A stretch of DNA of 64,000 nucleotides, from contig CAIKBL010000069.1 of assembly GCA_903825645.1 (NCBI GenBank), positions 1-64,000 on the forward strand, written 5' to 3'. The notes beneath the pieces are model-generated. The model had not been told where the DNA came from, made no database searches, and saw nothing but the letters and a program-made list of their open reading frames with translations. Source of the DNA: an uncultured Pseudomonadota bacterium. GTDB taxonomy: Bacteria; Pseudomonadota; Gammaproteobacteria; Ga0077536. The translations under genes were made by a program, and so were the position numbers. Shown here in pieces: positions 17,427 to 28,363 of the stretch (within the stretch, counting starts at the first letter, position 1; each line of letters starts with the position of its first letter).

Positions 17427-18569
17427 TCATTGCCTGGATGGCGCGGGCGACATCAATTCCGGCATCGGCACGCCCGCCTCACGGTAAATGCCTTCCAGTT
17501 GTTGCTGTGCGCCGGCATGGCCTTGGCGGGCTGCGGCCCGGTACCAGGTGATCGCTTCAGCCTCGTCTGCCGGCGTGCTGGGACTGCCCCGCCGGTAGGT
17601 TTCTCCCAGCGTATATTGCGCTTCGGCAACCCCGCCTTTCGCGGCCCGTTTCAACCACATCAGCGCCTCGGCGCTGTCCTCCGGAAGGGTGGTCTTGAGA
17701 ACGTGGGAGAGCAGAAATTGCGCCTCTGCGTTGCCTTTGCCCGCCAGTCTCTCTAGGCCGCGCTTCCCTTCACCGACTCTGCCTTCGGCGAGCGCCTGCT
17801 TGAGCTCGGCCAGTGTCGGGGTGCTCTCCTGACTTGCTGCAACCGATGTCGGTTGCGCCGGGACCGCGGTGACAGTTTCGGCCGGCGTTTGTTCCGACAG
17901 CGCCTGCTGCGCGTCGGGTGCGTGGTCAATCGCAACGCCATGCGCACGGGCAGCATCGGCGGCGCGCCACTCATCGTCAGAGTAAGCCGACGGAACCGTT
18001 CCGACCAAGGGTACGCTCGGGGGGGTGGGCTCGGCGTCGCCGGCCGGCGTCGTCGGCGTTAAGTTCGGGGGGGTGGCGGCGCCGATCGCGTCGCCGCCCG
18101 GCGGGCGCGGGCCGGGGGGTACTATGCCGGCGGTGCGATAGAATTGGTCCACATTTTTTTGTGCCAGCACATGCCCTTGCGCGGCGGCTTGTCGATAGTA
18201 GGTGAAAGCCCAATCGTTATCCTGGGGAACCCCTTCTCCCATCAAATACAGGTTACCGAGATTGAATTCTGCGTCCGCGCTGCCATGCGTCGCCGCTTCC
18301 GTGAAATAAGCGACGGCGCGAGCTAGGTCGCGCGGAACACCCTGTCCTTCTTGGTAGAGCGCACCCAAGCGGACCATCGCCGCCACATCACCGGCCTCGG
18401 CGAGCGTCCGGAACATTGAAATGGCGTTAGCGGAATCTCCCCGCTTAAGTGTCTCTTCCGCCTCCTGCACACTCGTGGCCCACGCAACCCCGCCACTGAG
18501 GACAAACAGCAACAAGATCCCGCCGGTGATCAGCAAAAAATCGGAGATTTCGGAAAATGAGTGCTTCAA
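17427..18569 (-). CDS. Sel1-repeat (TPR-like) protein, membrane-anchored or secreted
   Basis: A 380-residue protein with a TM or uncleaved signal helix at residues 12-31, then Sel1 repeats (AAMVRLGALYQEGQGVPRDL, ADAEFNLGNLYLMGEGVPQD), a Pro/Thr/Ala-rich linker at about 145-250, and two or three further repeats (AEAQYTLGETYRRGSPSTPA). Sel1 repeats form a superhelical scaffold for protein contacts in the periplasm. Specific partners are unknown. The linker is likely disordered. Confidence 0.85.
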   Translation of the reverse strand: MKHSFSEISDFLLITGGILLLFVLSGGVAWATSVQEAEETLKRGDSANAISMFRTLAEAGDVAAMVRLGALYQEGQGVPRDLARAVAYFTEAATHGSADAEFNLGNLYLMGEGVPQDNDWAFTYYRQAAAQGHVLAQKNVDQFYRTAGIVPPGPRPPGGDAIGAATPPNLTPTTPAGDAEPTPPSVPLVGTVPSAYSDDEWRAADAARAHGVAIDHAPDAQQALSEQTPAETVTAVPAQPTSVAASQESTPTLAELKQALAEGRVGEGKRGLERLAGKGNAEAQFLLSHVLKTTLPEDSAEALMWLKRAAKGGVAEAQYTLGETYRRGSPSTPADEAEAITWYRAAARQGHAGAQQQLEGIYREAGVPMPELMSPAPSRQ

Positions 18570-18719
18570 GGATGCAACTTAATGGGTGCACCTGATGCGG
18601 TACACGGCGGCGCGATTATAGGGAGAGATTGTGATTAGCGCCAAGCCGATGCTGGCAGCGATCGATAGCGACCCCGGAACTGCCCGTGATTCGGTCGATC
18701 GGCGATGTGCGCGGCCGTC

Positions 18720-19235
18720 TTAGGGCTTGGGCGTTAGCGCGCGCCCCATTTTTGACCAGCCGCCCTGCCTAAGCTGGTACGGGCCACCGGAGTCGTCTGA
18801 AAGTGGTAAAGCCCACAGATGATGATCCTTCACGACGTAGCGGTACGCTCCACCCTCAGCGGCAGCTAACGCCGGTACCTTCACCGGCTGCAGCAGGCTA
18901 CCGTTCCAGGACAACAGCCGCACGGCGGCCGGATTGGTCGCGTCCGCGCCGACGCTGATCACCAGCAGGGGCTTAGGTGCAATGGCGATGGGGTCCCACC
19001 AACACGCCTCGAGGATCCGGGTCTCCGTCATAAAGAGCCGACTGAGCGTTCCTTGATGGTCACTGAGGGTGATCGCGAGGCCGGGTTCCAAAGTCCCGTC
19101 ATCGGACTCTACCTGAACTTGGATATGCAGCGCACCGTCGTCAATCTGGCAGGGCGCTGGGGCTTCTGCAGCGCCGCAAATACCTCCGAACAGGCTCAAT
19201 GCGATGACAAGAATCCATTCAAAAAAAAAGGTCAT
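18720..19235 (-). CDS. Secreted protein of unknown function
   Basis: A 171-residue protein beginning MTFFFEWILVIALSLFGG with a signal peptide cleaved near CGAAEA. The mature part is mostly predicted beta strand with a single Cys pair (Cys early in the mature region and ACWWDP mid-protein). The ATG at 19235 is preceded by AAGGAA, better than the longer frame from 19283. No family recognised. It lies upstream of groESL on the opposite strand and the two share an intergenic region containing CIRCE. Confidence 0.7.
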   Translation of the reverse strand: MTFFFEWILVIALSLFGGICGAAEAPAPCQIDDGALHIQVQVESDDGTLEPGLAITLSDHQGTLSRLFMTETRILEACWWDPIAIAPKPLLVISVGADATNPAAVRLLSWNGSLLQPVKVPALAAAEGGAYRYVVKDHHLWALPLSDDSGGPYQLRQGGWSKMGRALTPKP

Positions 19236-19293
19236 TCTTTTGATTTCCTTAAGTGGCGCGGGATGCCCCAACCCTTCCAGCACCGCGGGCGGC

Positions 19294-19319
19294 CTTGAAT
19301 TTCGCTAACCCAGCCCCTA
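19294..19319 (+). promoter_or_regulatory. Sigma-32-like heat-shock promoter of groESL
   Basis: CTTGAA at 19294-19299 and CCCCTA at 19314-19319 are 14 bp apart, close to the sigma-32 pattern CTTGAA-N13/14-CCCCAT. It sits directly before the CIRCE operator. Confidence 0.55.
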
Positions 19320-19322
19320 CTA

Positions 19323-19349
19323 TTAGCACTACTCGCTATCGAGTGCTAA
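19323..19349 (+). promoter_or_regulatory. CIRCE operator (HrcA binding site)
   Basis: TTAGCACT is followed by a spacer and then GAGTGCTAA: a 9-9-9 inverted repeat with a single deviation from the CIRCE consensus (A for C at 19331). HrcA represses groESL through this site when not heat-stressed. It lies 53 bp before groES. Confidence 0.93.
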
Positions 19350-19401
19350 TACGGTGCTAGTTAGCATTTTACCCAAAGTGTTCAGAAGGAGAGACTAAAT
19401 C

Positions 19402-19695
19402 ATGGCCAACAAAATCCGCCCATTGCACGATCGCGTGCTGATCAAGCGCTTGGAAGAGGACAAGATGTCCCCAGGTGGCATCGTGATCCCCGATTCCGCG
19501 GCCGAGAAGCCGATTCGCGGCGAAGTGGTAGGCGTCGGCACCGGCAAGGTTCTGGAAAACGGGCAGGTTCGCGCGGTTGACGTCAAAGTCGGCGATACCG
19601 TGCTGTTCGGCAAGTACTCCGGCACGGAAGTCAAAGTCGACGGCGTCGAGCTGGTCGTTATGCGCGAAGACGACATCATGGCAGTTCTCGGCTAA
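19402..19695 (+). CDS. groES: Co-chaperonin GroES
   Basis: A 97-residue Hsp10 with [12 protein letters not shown], the mobile-loop region [19 protein letters not shown] and the closing [20 protein letters not shown]. It caps GroEL rings in ATP-driven folding of cytosolic proteins. An AAGGAGAG site precedes the ATG. It is transcribed with groEL from the CIRCE-controlled heat-shock promoter. Confidence 0.98.
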   Translation: MANKIRPLHDRVLIKRLEEDKMSPGGIVIPDSAAEKPIRGEVVGVGTGKVLENGQVRAVDVKVGDTVLFGKYSGTEVKVDGVELVVMREDDIMAVLG

Positions 19696-19723
19696 GCCGG
19701 TGTCACACAGTTTCAATTGCTAA

Positions 19724-21376
<1,653 letters not shown>

Positions 21377-21398
21377 TCGCGGTTACGTCAAGTTCTGC

Positions 21399-21427
21399 GA
21401 AAACCCCGCTTCGGCGGGGTTTTCTTT
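21399..21427 (+). terminator. Rho-independent terminator of groESL
   Basis: AAAACCCCGC-TTCG-GCGGGGTTTT, a perfect stem with a UUCG tetraloop followed by a T-rich tract. Confidence 0.95.
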
Positions 21428-22004
21428 TAGTGCATCCGGCAAAATTTTTAGCCCAGCGGTGGAAGCCTCGCGACGCGGGGAAAAGCGTCAGGGCGTCATC
21501 TTATGATAGTCCTAGCACGGTTGAACAACGCCGCGTGTCGGCGCCAGATATTTTCCATCATCGACAAAGTCATCCGATTTTCAAAGCGGGGTCATGGCGG
21601 ACCCTCGTAGCATATTGACCTTCAAAATCGCCGATAACAATATCCCCGGAGTGTGTTGTAGCCAGTTTCAAAACTTACGGTTGCGGCATGTTTTGGCTTG
21701 ACCGCGCGACAGCGCCCGGGCAGCCGCCCACAATATGTAACACAGATGATCTCTGCCGGCCTTCGAGCCGGTTTGTTTTTGAGTGATGGGAACAGGCATC
21801 TTCCGGCGGGTGAAAGTCCCCTCTCCCCACATCAATCGCATCCCGAGTGACGGGTGATCCGGCGCCCGAAAGACAAAACCTCACCGAGGCGACGATGTTG
21901 AGCGCCTCCCTAGCTTCGGATCCTGCGCCGGCCACTTCAGCCACCGTTCAAAAAGCCGATATATTTTTCGAATGCGTCGTGATCACACAACGGAGGTGGA
22001 CGCC
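21428..22004. other. Non-coding stretch between groEL and the 22005 gene, possible small RNA
   Basis: No convincing gene is present. A TTGACC at 21615 with a weak -10 (CAATAT at 21638) lies about 110-140 bp upstream of a terminator-like hairpin at 21755-21781. This layout would fit a small RNA of roughly 130 nt on the plus strand, but no family is recognised. Confidence 0.3.
21755..21781 (+). terminator. Orphan Rho-independent terminator
   Basis: CCGGC (21756-21760), loop CTTCGA, GCCGG (21767-21771), followed by TTTGTTTTT. No coding gene ends just upstream. Confidence 0.7.
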
Positions 22005-22628
22005 ATGTCGACGAATGCTTCGATCGTGACCAACGTGAACATCCACGATTATTTCCACGCGCAGATTGAATCCAGTCTGTCACACCAGCACGTCCCGCTG
22101 GGGGTCTCCGCGGTTGATTATCTAACCCGTCTGCTTGCGGATTTTTCGAACCCGCATCAATTATTCCAGCAGACACCGGAGGGTCTTGATTTCAAGCCGC
22201 TCGCCCTCCACTACGCGGATGCGGTACATGCCGATGGTCCACGCCAGAGAAATTTGGCCTTGAAACGTCTCGGCGACATAGCGCTTTTTATTTCCGGTAT
22301 GTTTGCTGGTAGTCTCGCTCGAAAGGTTGTCGACGTCGATTACTATGCGGCGATGGGGAGTGCGGCTTATCGCGACCTGCATGGGATTCTCTCGACGCAC
22401 TTCGGCGATCCGGCGATATCGTCGCCCTTCGCTGAGCTTGCTGGAAAATTTCTGGTACTGGTCGACGTCTTTGCGGAAGTCGCCGAAGCGTCTCATCTGG
22501 GCTCTCGGCACGATGTTTTGCGCAACTACGAGATATGGTTACGAACTGACAGTCCTCGCGCGCTGCGGAAGTTACAGTGTCAGGGAATCGTGCCAGCGCG
22601 GGCAAATGTGAGTCTGGTACGGCACTGA
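22005..22628 (+). CDS. Hypothetical protein, mostly helical
   Basis: A 207-residue protein starting MSTNASIVTNVNIHDYFHAQ; GGAGGTGG lies 6 nt before ATG 22005 and decides the start over 21972. It has no signal peptide or TM helix. Central segments LKRLGDIALFISGMFAGSLARK and VDYYAAMGSAAYRDLHGIL suggest an alpha-helical bundle. No family or catalytic motif is recognised. The gene is a single transcription unit. Confidence 0.75.
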   Translation: MSTNASIVTNVNIHDYFHAQIESSLSHQHVPLGVSAVDYLTRLLADFSNPHQLFQQTPEGLDFKPLALHYADAVHADGPRQRNLALKRLGDIALFISGMFAGSLARKVVDVDYYAAMGSAAYRDLHGILSTHFGDPAISSPFAELAGKFLVLVDVFAEVAEASHLGSRHDVLRNYEIWLRTDSPRALRKLQCQGIVPARANVSLVRH

Positions 22629-22884
22629 TTCTAGGGTGAACCTGCTTTCCCGCGTAGACTTTGGCGCGATCGGCGCAAAGCCGCCTCGCCTAGGGGAATA
22701 CTGACGGTTCCGATCGGCGATGCCAACGTAATGAGGGTATTATTCGAGGCCGTCACCGTTTTTTCTGAGGGGAATTTGGCAGTAAGCGTGCTGTTTTAGC
22801 GGGAATTGTCAGGCGACGGCTCTTGCGCTCATTGCGGGGCCGTTGAGCTTTTCCAGCGTATTACAGACGTTCTATCGGCACGAT

Positions 22885-23223
22885 TCAATCGGTAATCTTC
22901 TTGCTGAAGTGCGGCAATGACGACTTGTCTCCCGCCTGCATGTAGCGCGGCTCGTCGCCGGTGCGGGTAACATTTTCGTAGACTCCGTCGCCACGCTTGA
23001 CGAGTTTCGTAAAACCTAAATTTTTCAGATTCGAATTTGCGACCGGAATTGAGATGTTAGGCACGGACAGCACCTTGCGTACGGCGGCTAGAAATTCGGT
23101 TTCTCCCAGCGACACCTGTGCGGCGTAACAGACCTCACCCCAGGTCGATAGGACCGTTTCCATGTCGTGTTTGACGGCCACTGTCTTTCCGTTTTCCTCG
23201 CAAAAATAATCGTAGACGGGCAT
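22885..23223 (-). CDS. FmdB-like N-terminal domain protein without a full zinc ribbon
   Basis: A 112-residue protein opening MPVYDYFCEENGKTVAVKHD and continuing METVLSTWGEVCYAAQVSLG, similar to the start of FmdB-family regulatory proteins. The two CxxC knuckles of the usual zinc ribbon are absent; only two Cys are present (residues 8 and 32). The C-terminal half, with VPNISIPVANSNLKNLGFTKLVKRGDGVYEN, is reminiscent of FmdB tails. Function unknown; zinc binding is doubtful. Confidence 0.7.
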   Translation of the reverse strand: MPVYDYFCEENGKTVAVKHDMETVLSTWGEVCYAAQVSLGETEFLAAVRKVLSVPNISIPVANSNLKNLGFTKLVKRGDGVYENVTRTGDEPRYMQAGDKSSLPHFSKKITD

Positions 23224-23351
23224 CAGCTGTCCTTATTTGAATTGGCGGACCCGGCACGGTCTCAAGCGTCGGCGCCCGCGGAAAACTGCTCCTGAATCGT
23301 CGGATCGCAGTATAATCGTCGAACATTCATTTCGTTAAGCGGGGGATCCCC

Positions 23352-24122
23352 ATGCTTGAAATTCATCAATTGTCGGTGTTGAGCGATAACTACGTTTATT
23401 TGGTCCGGGATTCTGTCACCGGGCAGACCGGAGCTGTCGATCCGGCAATGGCTGAGCCGGTGTTGGCCGCATTGAAGCGCCTTGACTGGACGCTCTCCTT
23501 CATTATCAATACACATCATCATCCTGATCACGTGGGCGGTAATGACGCGCTTGTGCGAGAGACCGGGTGCCAAGTTGTGGGGCCACGTGCAGACGCGGCG
23601 CGGATCCCCGGTATAACCCTTGAAGTGGGTGACGGCGATGAGTTCGCGCTGGGAGAAGCCAAGGCCCAGGTATTCGATGTACCTGGCCATACCCGGGGGC
23701 ACATCGCCTACTGGTTCCGTGACGCCGCCGCGCTGTTTTGCGGCGATACGCTTTTTGCGCTCGGTTGCGGGCGGCTATTTGAGGGAACCCCCGCGCAGAT
23801 GTGGCACTCCCTTTCAAAGTTAAAGGTCCTCCCACCTGAGACCCGAATCTATTGTGCGCATGAATACACGCAGTCTAACGGCCGCTTTGCCCTCTCGGTC
23901 GAGCCCGCCAATTCGCGGCTGGTAGCGCGAATGCAGCGCGTGGACGAGCTGCGGGCCGCAGGTCAGCCGACGGTCCCTTCGACGCTCGAAGAGGAAATGG
24001 CCACGAATCCATTTTTGCGGCCGGACAGTCTCGAGATCCAGCACACCTTGGGGCTCCCTGGTGCGGCCTTGGTCGATGTGTTCGGCGCCACACGTGCACT
24101 TAAGGACAATTTTCGCAGCTAA
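23352..24122 (+). CDS. gloB: Hydroxyacylglutathione hydrolase (glyoxalase II)
   Basis: A 256-residue metallo-beta-lactamase fold enzyme that hydrolyses S-lactoylglutathione to D-lactate and glutathione. The metal motif THHHPDH is at residues 54-60, with further ligands in PGHTRGHIAYW and FCGDTLFALGCGRLFEGT, and the substrate-binding YCAHEYTQSN follows. Length and C-terminal helical domain fit GloB. GGGGGATCC precedes the ATG. It depends on glutathione, which the gshA product in this window helps make. Confidence 0.95.
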   Translation: MLEIHQLSVLSDNYVYLVRDSVTGQTGAVDPAMAEPVLAALKRLDWTLSFIINTHHHPDHVGGNDALVRETGCQVVGPRADAARIPGITLEVGDGDEFALGEAKAQVFDVPGHTRGHIAYWFRDAAALFCGDTLFALGCGRLFEGTPAQMWHSLSKLKVLPPETRIYCAHEYTQSNGRFALSVEPANSRLVARMQRVDELRAAGQPTVPSTLEEEMATNPFLRPDSLEIQHTLGLPGAALVDVFGATRALKDNFRS

Positions 24123-24157
24123 TATTGACGCGTCCGGTCGGCGCTGTCGACGCGAGC

Positions 24158-25795
24158 TCAAGCAACGGCGACAGCTCGCGGCCCCCCAAAAAGGGGCTGA
24201 TTGGGTGCGAGTGCCCGTCCCATCCGGACGACGCGCCGCCACTCTTCGTTGGATAGCTCGTTACGGCCGTTGTGATGGATGTCTTCAGCGAGCGCGGTGA
24301 ACTCATCGGCGCGCTCGGTGATGTAGTACACCTGACTCAACCGCAGCTTGGCGAGAACGTTCTGGGGCGAGACGGCGATTACCCGTTGTAACAGACGCTC
24401 AGCCTGCTCGTAGCGGCCATGTGCAATACTCGTATCGATGTAGTCCAGCGTACTGTCGAGTGAGGGCATTAATGACGCGACCGTCGGAGCGGCCTCCAGT
24501 ACGTCTTCTGTCGGATTATCGTCGCCGCTGACCACGGCGCTGGCGGCGGTATTTTTCGCCAGGGAGAGCCTTTTCCCATCGGTCATATGGCGTATCGCCT
24601 TAGCCGTGATGGCTGCCGTGCGATTAACGATCTGCTCCGGGGCTTCCGCCGCCGTAGCGGGTCGGCTGAAAATGGACCGGCGGCGCAGCAAGTATTGCCA
24701 CAGGCCGAATGCAGCGGTCCCCGCCATCAACAGCAGCAGCGTGAACCACAACCCATTGCCCGTATTTTTGGGGACCTCAGCTGACATCACCGGGGCTGTC
24801 CTCGGCGCGGGTAAATCTGCCATAGGTGTCACCGTCGGTGTGTTGGAGACTAGGTTGCTGGCTATGGAGGAGGCGACGGTCGGCGTTATCGGGAGCGCGG
24901 GACGGGCCGCCATTTCCTCGCCGACGATCATGGCGACCGGGGGACTGTCGGTCCCGGCGCTATAACGGGCCCGTATGGCGGCGTACTTGGCGCTTAGCAT
25001 CGTCAGCTTTTTCGTCAGCGCTGGATCCCGGCGTGAGATGATTGGGGCTTGGGCGCGGGTCTCCGTCTGGACCGGGGGCGGTGCGCTTGTCGGGGCAGTG
25101 AGGAGGCTAGCCGTCTCGGTGAGCTTACGGTTCATCCCGGCGGGCAGACGCAGGAGTGCACCTATCCGGATCCGATTGATATCACCGTTGTCGAAGGCTT
25201 CGGGATTGGCGGCATAGAGCACCCGCATCGTGGCGTCGATCGTCCCACGACTGGCGCTCATGCGTTTGGCGATGGTCCATAGCGACTCGCCATGTCGTAC
25301 GGGACCATAAACCGGCCCTGTCGGCAGCGGTACCGCGTGCACGCGCCGGTCAACCGCCGGCCGCGAACGGCGGCCAAGATGGTGTGGTGGCGCAGCGGGT
25401 ACGCGGGGGGTGGCTGGGGTGAATAAATAGGTTCGTGACAGCGACAACTCCCCGAGTGTGGCCCGAAGCCGGAAGCTGAATTCGGGTGACGCAAGAGGGA
25501 AACGGGATTTAAGGTGAACCACCGAACGACCATCGGTCAGATGTTCGAATCTGGCTTGGATGCCCCCCAGCGAGATTTCGGGAAGTCGCCGGCTGGGATC
25601 AAACAGATCCGGCAATAGGGCTATCTGGAACGGATCTGCCCGCTCGTTCTGGGCCATGTAGAGCTCAACGGTAGCATCTAGGGCCTCGCCAGGCCCTGAA
25701 TAGACCGCTAGCTGGCCGAGGCTGAAGGCGCTGGCCATCGCCGGCAACGCGACCAGCAGAATCGAAGGTGAGAGACGTTCAATCGAGATTATCAT
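24158..25795 (-). CDS. FimV-like LysM/TPR inner-membrane protein
   Basis: A 545-residue protein with an N-terminal signal or TM segment, a FimV N-terminal domain (SLGQLAVYSGPGEALDATVELY), a LysM-type peptidoglycan-binding motif around residues 165-220 (YGPVRHGESLWTIAKRM...LYAANPEAF), a Pro/Thr-rich linker, one TM helix near 350-370 and a cytoplasmic TPR-like domain at the C-terminus (YIDTSIAHGRYEQAERLL). FimV proteins organise polar complexes and type IV pili. It is shorter than Pseudomonas FimV (about 900 residues), so a truncated or paralogous form is likely. Confidence 0.85.
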   Translation of the reverse strand: MIISIERLSPSILLVALPAMASAFSLGQLAVYSGPGEALDATVELYMAQNERADPFQIALLPDLFDPSRRLPEISLGGIQARFEHLTDGRSVVHLKSRFPLASPEFSFRLRATLGELSLSRTYLFTPATPRVPAAPPHHLGRRSRPAVDRRVHAVPLPTGPVYGPVRHGESLWTIAKRMSASRGTIDATMRVLYAANPEAFDNGDINRIRIGALLRLPAGMNRKLTETASLLTAPTSAPPPVQTETRAQAPIISRRDPALTKKLTMLSAKYAAIRARYSAGTDSPPVAMIVGEEMAARPALPITPTVASSIASNLVSNTPTVTPMADLPAPRTAPVMSAEVPKNTGNGLWFTLLLLMAGTAAFGLWQYLLRRRSIFSRPATAAEAPEQIVNRTAAITAKAIRHMTDGKRLSLAKNTAASAVVSGDDNPTEDVLEAAPTVASLMPSLDSTLDYIDTSIAHGRYEQAERLLQRVIAVSPQNVLAKLRLSQVYYITERADEFTALAEDIHHNGRNELSNEEWRRVVRMGRALAPNQPLFGGPRAVAVA

Positions 25796-25884
25796 AATGA
25801 TGTTCCATCACCCCGGAGCAACTATGGGGCATGCGATCGATATCGACACCTGCGGCAAAAAACTTCAGTCGATTAGCGTACAAA

Positions 25885-26502
25885 ATGAAGAACCCGACCT
25901 CTCCAGAACGTTTCGATGGGCGCTTTTTCTCCCGATTTTACTATTCGGCGCGCACGCGGGTCGCCGCGCCCATCGATTACCTGCACCGGGCGCGGCTTTT
26001 GGCCGCCTATACAGATATCTACCCGCTCAGGGTTCGCCGTATCCTCGATGCAGGCGCTGGGGCGGGTTATTTCCTGCGGGCACTGGACGCTGTGTTCCCA
26101 GGATCACGCGGTGAGGGCATTGAGGTTAGTCGCTACGCGTGTGACCGTTATGGTTGGACGGAGGCTTCCATTGCGACGTTCATCGCCAAGAAGCCCTACG
26201 ATCTCGTGGTCTGTCATGATGTGCTGCAGTATCTGCCGCGGGCTGCTGCCGCTGCCGCCTTGTGCAACTTCGGCGCGCTGTGCTGCGGGCTACTGTATTT
26301 TACTGTGCTGACGCGAGAGGACTGGGCCCTTAATTGCGATCCCGTGCGCACCGATCGAGACGTCTATCTGCGCAGCGCGCGCTGGTATCGGCGATATTTA
26401 CAGACGCATTTTCGTCAACTGGGTGCCGGGGTATACCTGGCGCGTAGCGCGCCGGCGACGGTCTTCGCGCTGGACGAGCTCGCCCGAACACCCAGGCTTT
26501 AG
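25885..26502 (+). CDS. Class I SAM-dependent methyltransferase
   Basis: A protein of about 205 residues with motif I ILDAGAGAGYF, followed by EGIEVSRYACDRYGW (acidic loop), YDLVVCHDVLQYLPRAAA (motif IV/post) and a C-terminal aromatic-rich segment with DVYLRSARWYRRYL. The frame is open from 25831; ATG 25885 keeps the homologous region while avoiding the overlap with the divergent FimV-like promoter region, but neither start has a strong ribosome binding site. Substrate unknown. Confidence 0.75.
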   Translation: MKNPTSPERFDGRFFSRFYYSARTRVAAPIDYLHRARLLAAYTDIYPLRVRRILDAGAGAGYFLRALDAVFPGSRGEGIEVSRYACDRYGWTEASIATFIAKKPYDLVVCHDVLQYLPRAAAAAALCNFGALCCGLLYFTVLTREDWALNCDPVRTDRDVYLRSARWYRRYLQTHFRQLGAGVYLARSAPATVFALDELARTPRL

Positions 26503-26528
26503 GGGCGGGCGCCCGCAAAACGGCGCAC

Positions 26529-28097
26529 CTATCCTGCGAAATAGCGAGCCAGATAGTCTTCGAAACTGAGATCTTCGTCTGCTTCTAGCGCGCGCTGTTG
26601 GTTGCGCGAATCTTCAGCGAGGGTTCGGAATTCCTTTGCCACCACGGGGGTCGGTGGGTGCGCCCGGAAATGTGCGGCGTGTTCTTCTGACAGGTCGAGC
26701 GCAAAATCATGGAAGGGTTGCTTCGACGCACGCATGCGCTGCAGTATCTGCGCGGAAGGTAGCAACGTCGGCTCCGCCAAGGCGGTCCGCTGGCTGTCGA
26801 GGGCCTCGCGGTATGGCGTGCCGCTGCTGGCCTGATCTAGGATGTCGCAAATGGGTGCCATCGCGTTGAAAATTTCGATAGCCCAATCGACGACAGCTAC
26901 CCGTTTCCCCTGCTGAATGAGGCGCAAACCGGGTTCGCGCCCACGAAGTGCAATAGTCAGCTCGTTGTATTCAATCGCCCACTGCTCTTCTGGCTCAATG
27001 GGCGGGCTATCGGCGAGGAGGCATAGCAGCAGAAACGCCTCCAGAAAATGCATGTGGGATACCGATACTCCGCTGGGGCTGAAAGCAAAGACGTCGAGCG
27101 CCCGCATTTCAACGTATTCGATGCCGCGTTCCCTTAGCGCCGTGGACGGCTTTTCACCCGAACGTGTCGTGCGTTTCGGGCGCATATAGCTATAGAACTC
27201 GTTTTCGAGCTGCAGGACGTTGGTATTCAGCTGAACGCGATGTTCGCCGTCATACAGGCCGATAACTTCGTATTCCGGATAAGGTGTCGCGATCGCTCTG
27301 GCAAGACTCGCCACATAATTATCGAGATTGTCATAGGACATCTGCAGGGCAGCTTGATTCTTGTTTTTATAGCCGATGTCACTCATCCGCAAGGAAGTAG
27401 CATGCGGCAGATAGTGGGTGTGCGCATCGAAGGCTTTAAAGCGCGCCGTGCGCCCTGCTAGAAATGAGCTCCCCACCACTGGGCTGGTGCCGAAAAGGAG
27501 TGGGACTAACCAACCGAGACGGCGAAAATTCCGAATAAGACCGAAATAACTTTTGTCGACAAAATGCCGTTGGCTGTCCGGGTTCTTCTCGAGTGCTTGA
27601 TACTGCGGCCAAAACGCGTCCGGTAGCGAATAATTGAAATGCACGCCCGCAATGGCTTGCATGCGCCGCCCATATCGATAATCGAGGCCTACCCGGTATA
27701 CATGTTTCATGCGCCCAATATTGGAACGCCCAAATTGCGCAATGGGGACCTCGAGATCATCTCGAATGGCGCAGGGCATGCTTGCGCACCACAACAATTC
27801 ATCCATGGTCAGTTCCTGATAAATGAACTGATGGATGTGATGCAAGAAGTCGGCAACTTCCTGATTGGTCGTGAGTGGCGGGGTGATGAACTCCGGTAAC
27901 GCCTCTGAATAATCCGTGGTGATATAAGGATGTGTCAGCGCTGAGCCCCATGCTTGTGGATGGGGCGTGGTTGTCAGTCGGCCCTCTCGGGTAATTCTCA
28001 GGCTCTCCTTCTCCAATCCGCGTTTGCCGCCCGCCAGCGTGTTAGCGCAGCCGACGGCATGCATGCGATTTAAGCGATCGAAAGCGAGTTCGTACAC
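26529..28097 (-). CDS. gshA: Glutamate-cysteine ligase
   Basis: A 522-residue GshA of the gammaproteobacterial type, joining L-Glu and L-Cys with ATP as the first step of glutathione synthesis. Diagnostic segments are GGKRGLEKESLRI, ITTDYSEALPEFITPP, NYSLPDAFWPQ and YVEMRALDVFAFSPSGVS. Length matches E. coli GshA (518). It is a single gene; gshB is not in the window. Confidence 0.96.
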   Translation of the reverse strand: MYELAFDRLNRMHAVGCANTLAGGKRGLEKESLRITREGRLTTTPHPQAWGSALTHPYITTDYSEALPEFITPPLTTNQEVADFLHHIHQFIYQELTMDELLWCASMPCAIRDDLEVPIAQFGRSNIGRMKHVYRVGLDYRYGRRMQAIAGVHFNYSLPDAFWPQYQALEKNPDSQRHFVDKSYFGLIRNFRRLGWLVPLLFGTSPVVGSSFLAGRTARFKAFDAHTHYLPHATSLRMSDIGYKNKNQAALQMSYDNLDNYVASLARAIATPYPEYEVIGLYDGEHRVQLNTNVLQLENEFYSYMRPKRTTRSGEKPSTALRERGIEYVEMRALDVFAFSPSGVSVSHMHFLEAFLLLCLLADSPPIEPEEQWAIEYNELTIALRGREPGLRLIQQGKRVAVVDWAIEIFNAMAPICDILDQASSGTPYREALDSQRTALAEPTLLPSAQILQRMRASKQPFHDFALDLSEEHAAHFRAHPPTPVVAKEFRTLAEDSRNQQRALEADEDLSFEDYLARYFAG

Positions 28098-28363
28098 GAA
28101 GGCTCCTTGTCAGCGGCCAGCAGATGACAACACCGAAGGTTAACACAACCATTCAACAACGCCGCTGGCGTGGGCTGGCTCTTTAGCTTTGTCGCGTTAT
28201 TCCGTCAATCTGAATAGGCAGGGTGCCGATAGGGCATCCCCCGCAGAAAATCGCTAGACACACCCAGAAAGTGCGTCGCGCCCCATTGAAAATCTTGAGC
28301 CGCTTGTGAAATAACCAAGCCTTCACGGCGAGTGCCGCCGGCTTACGTCAGTCGGCCCGGATC

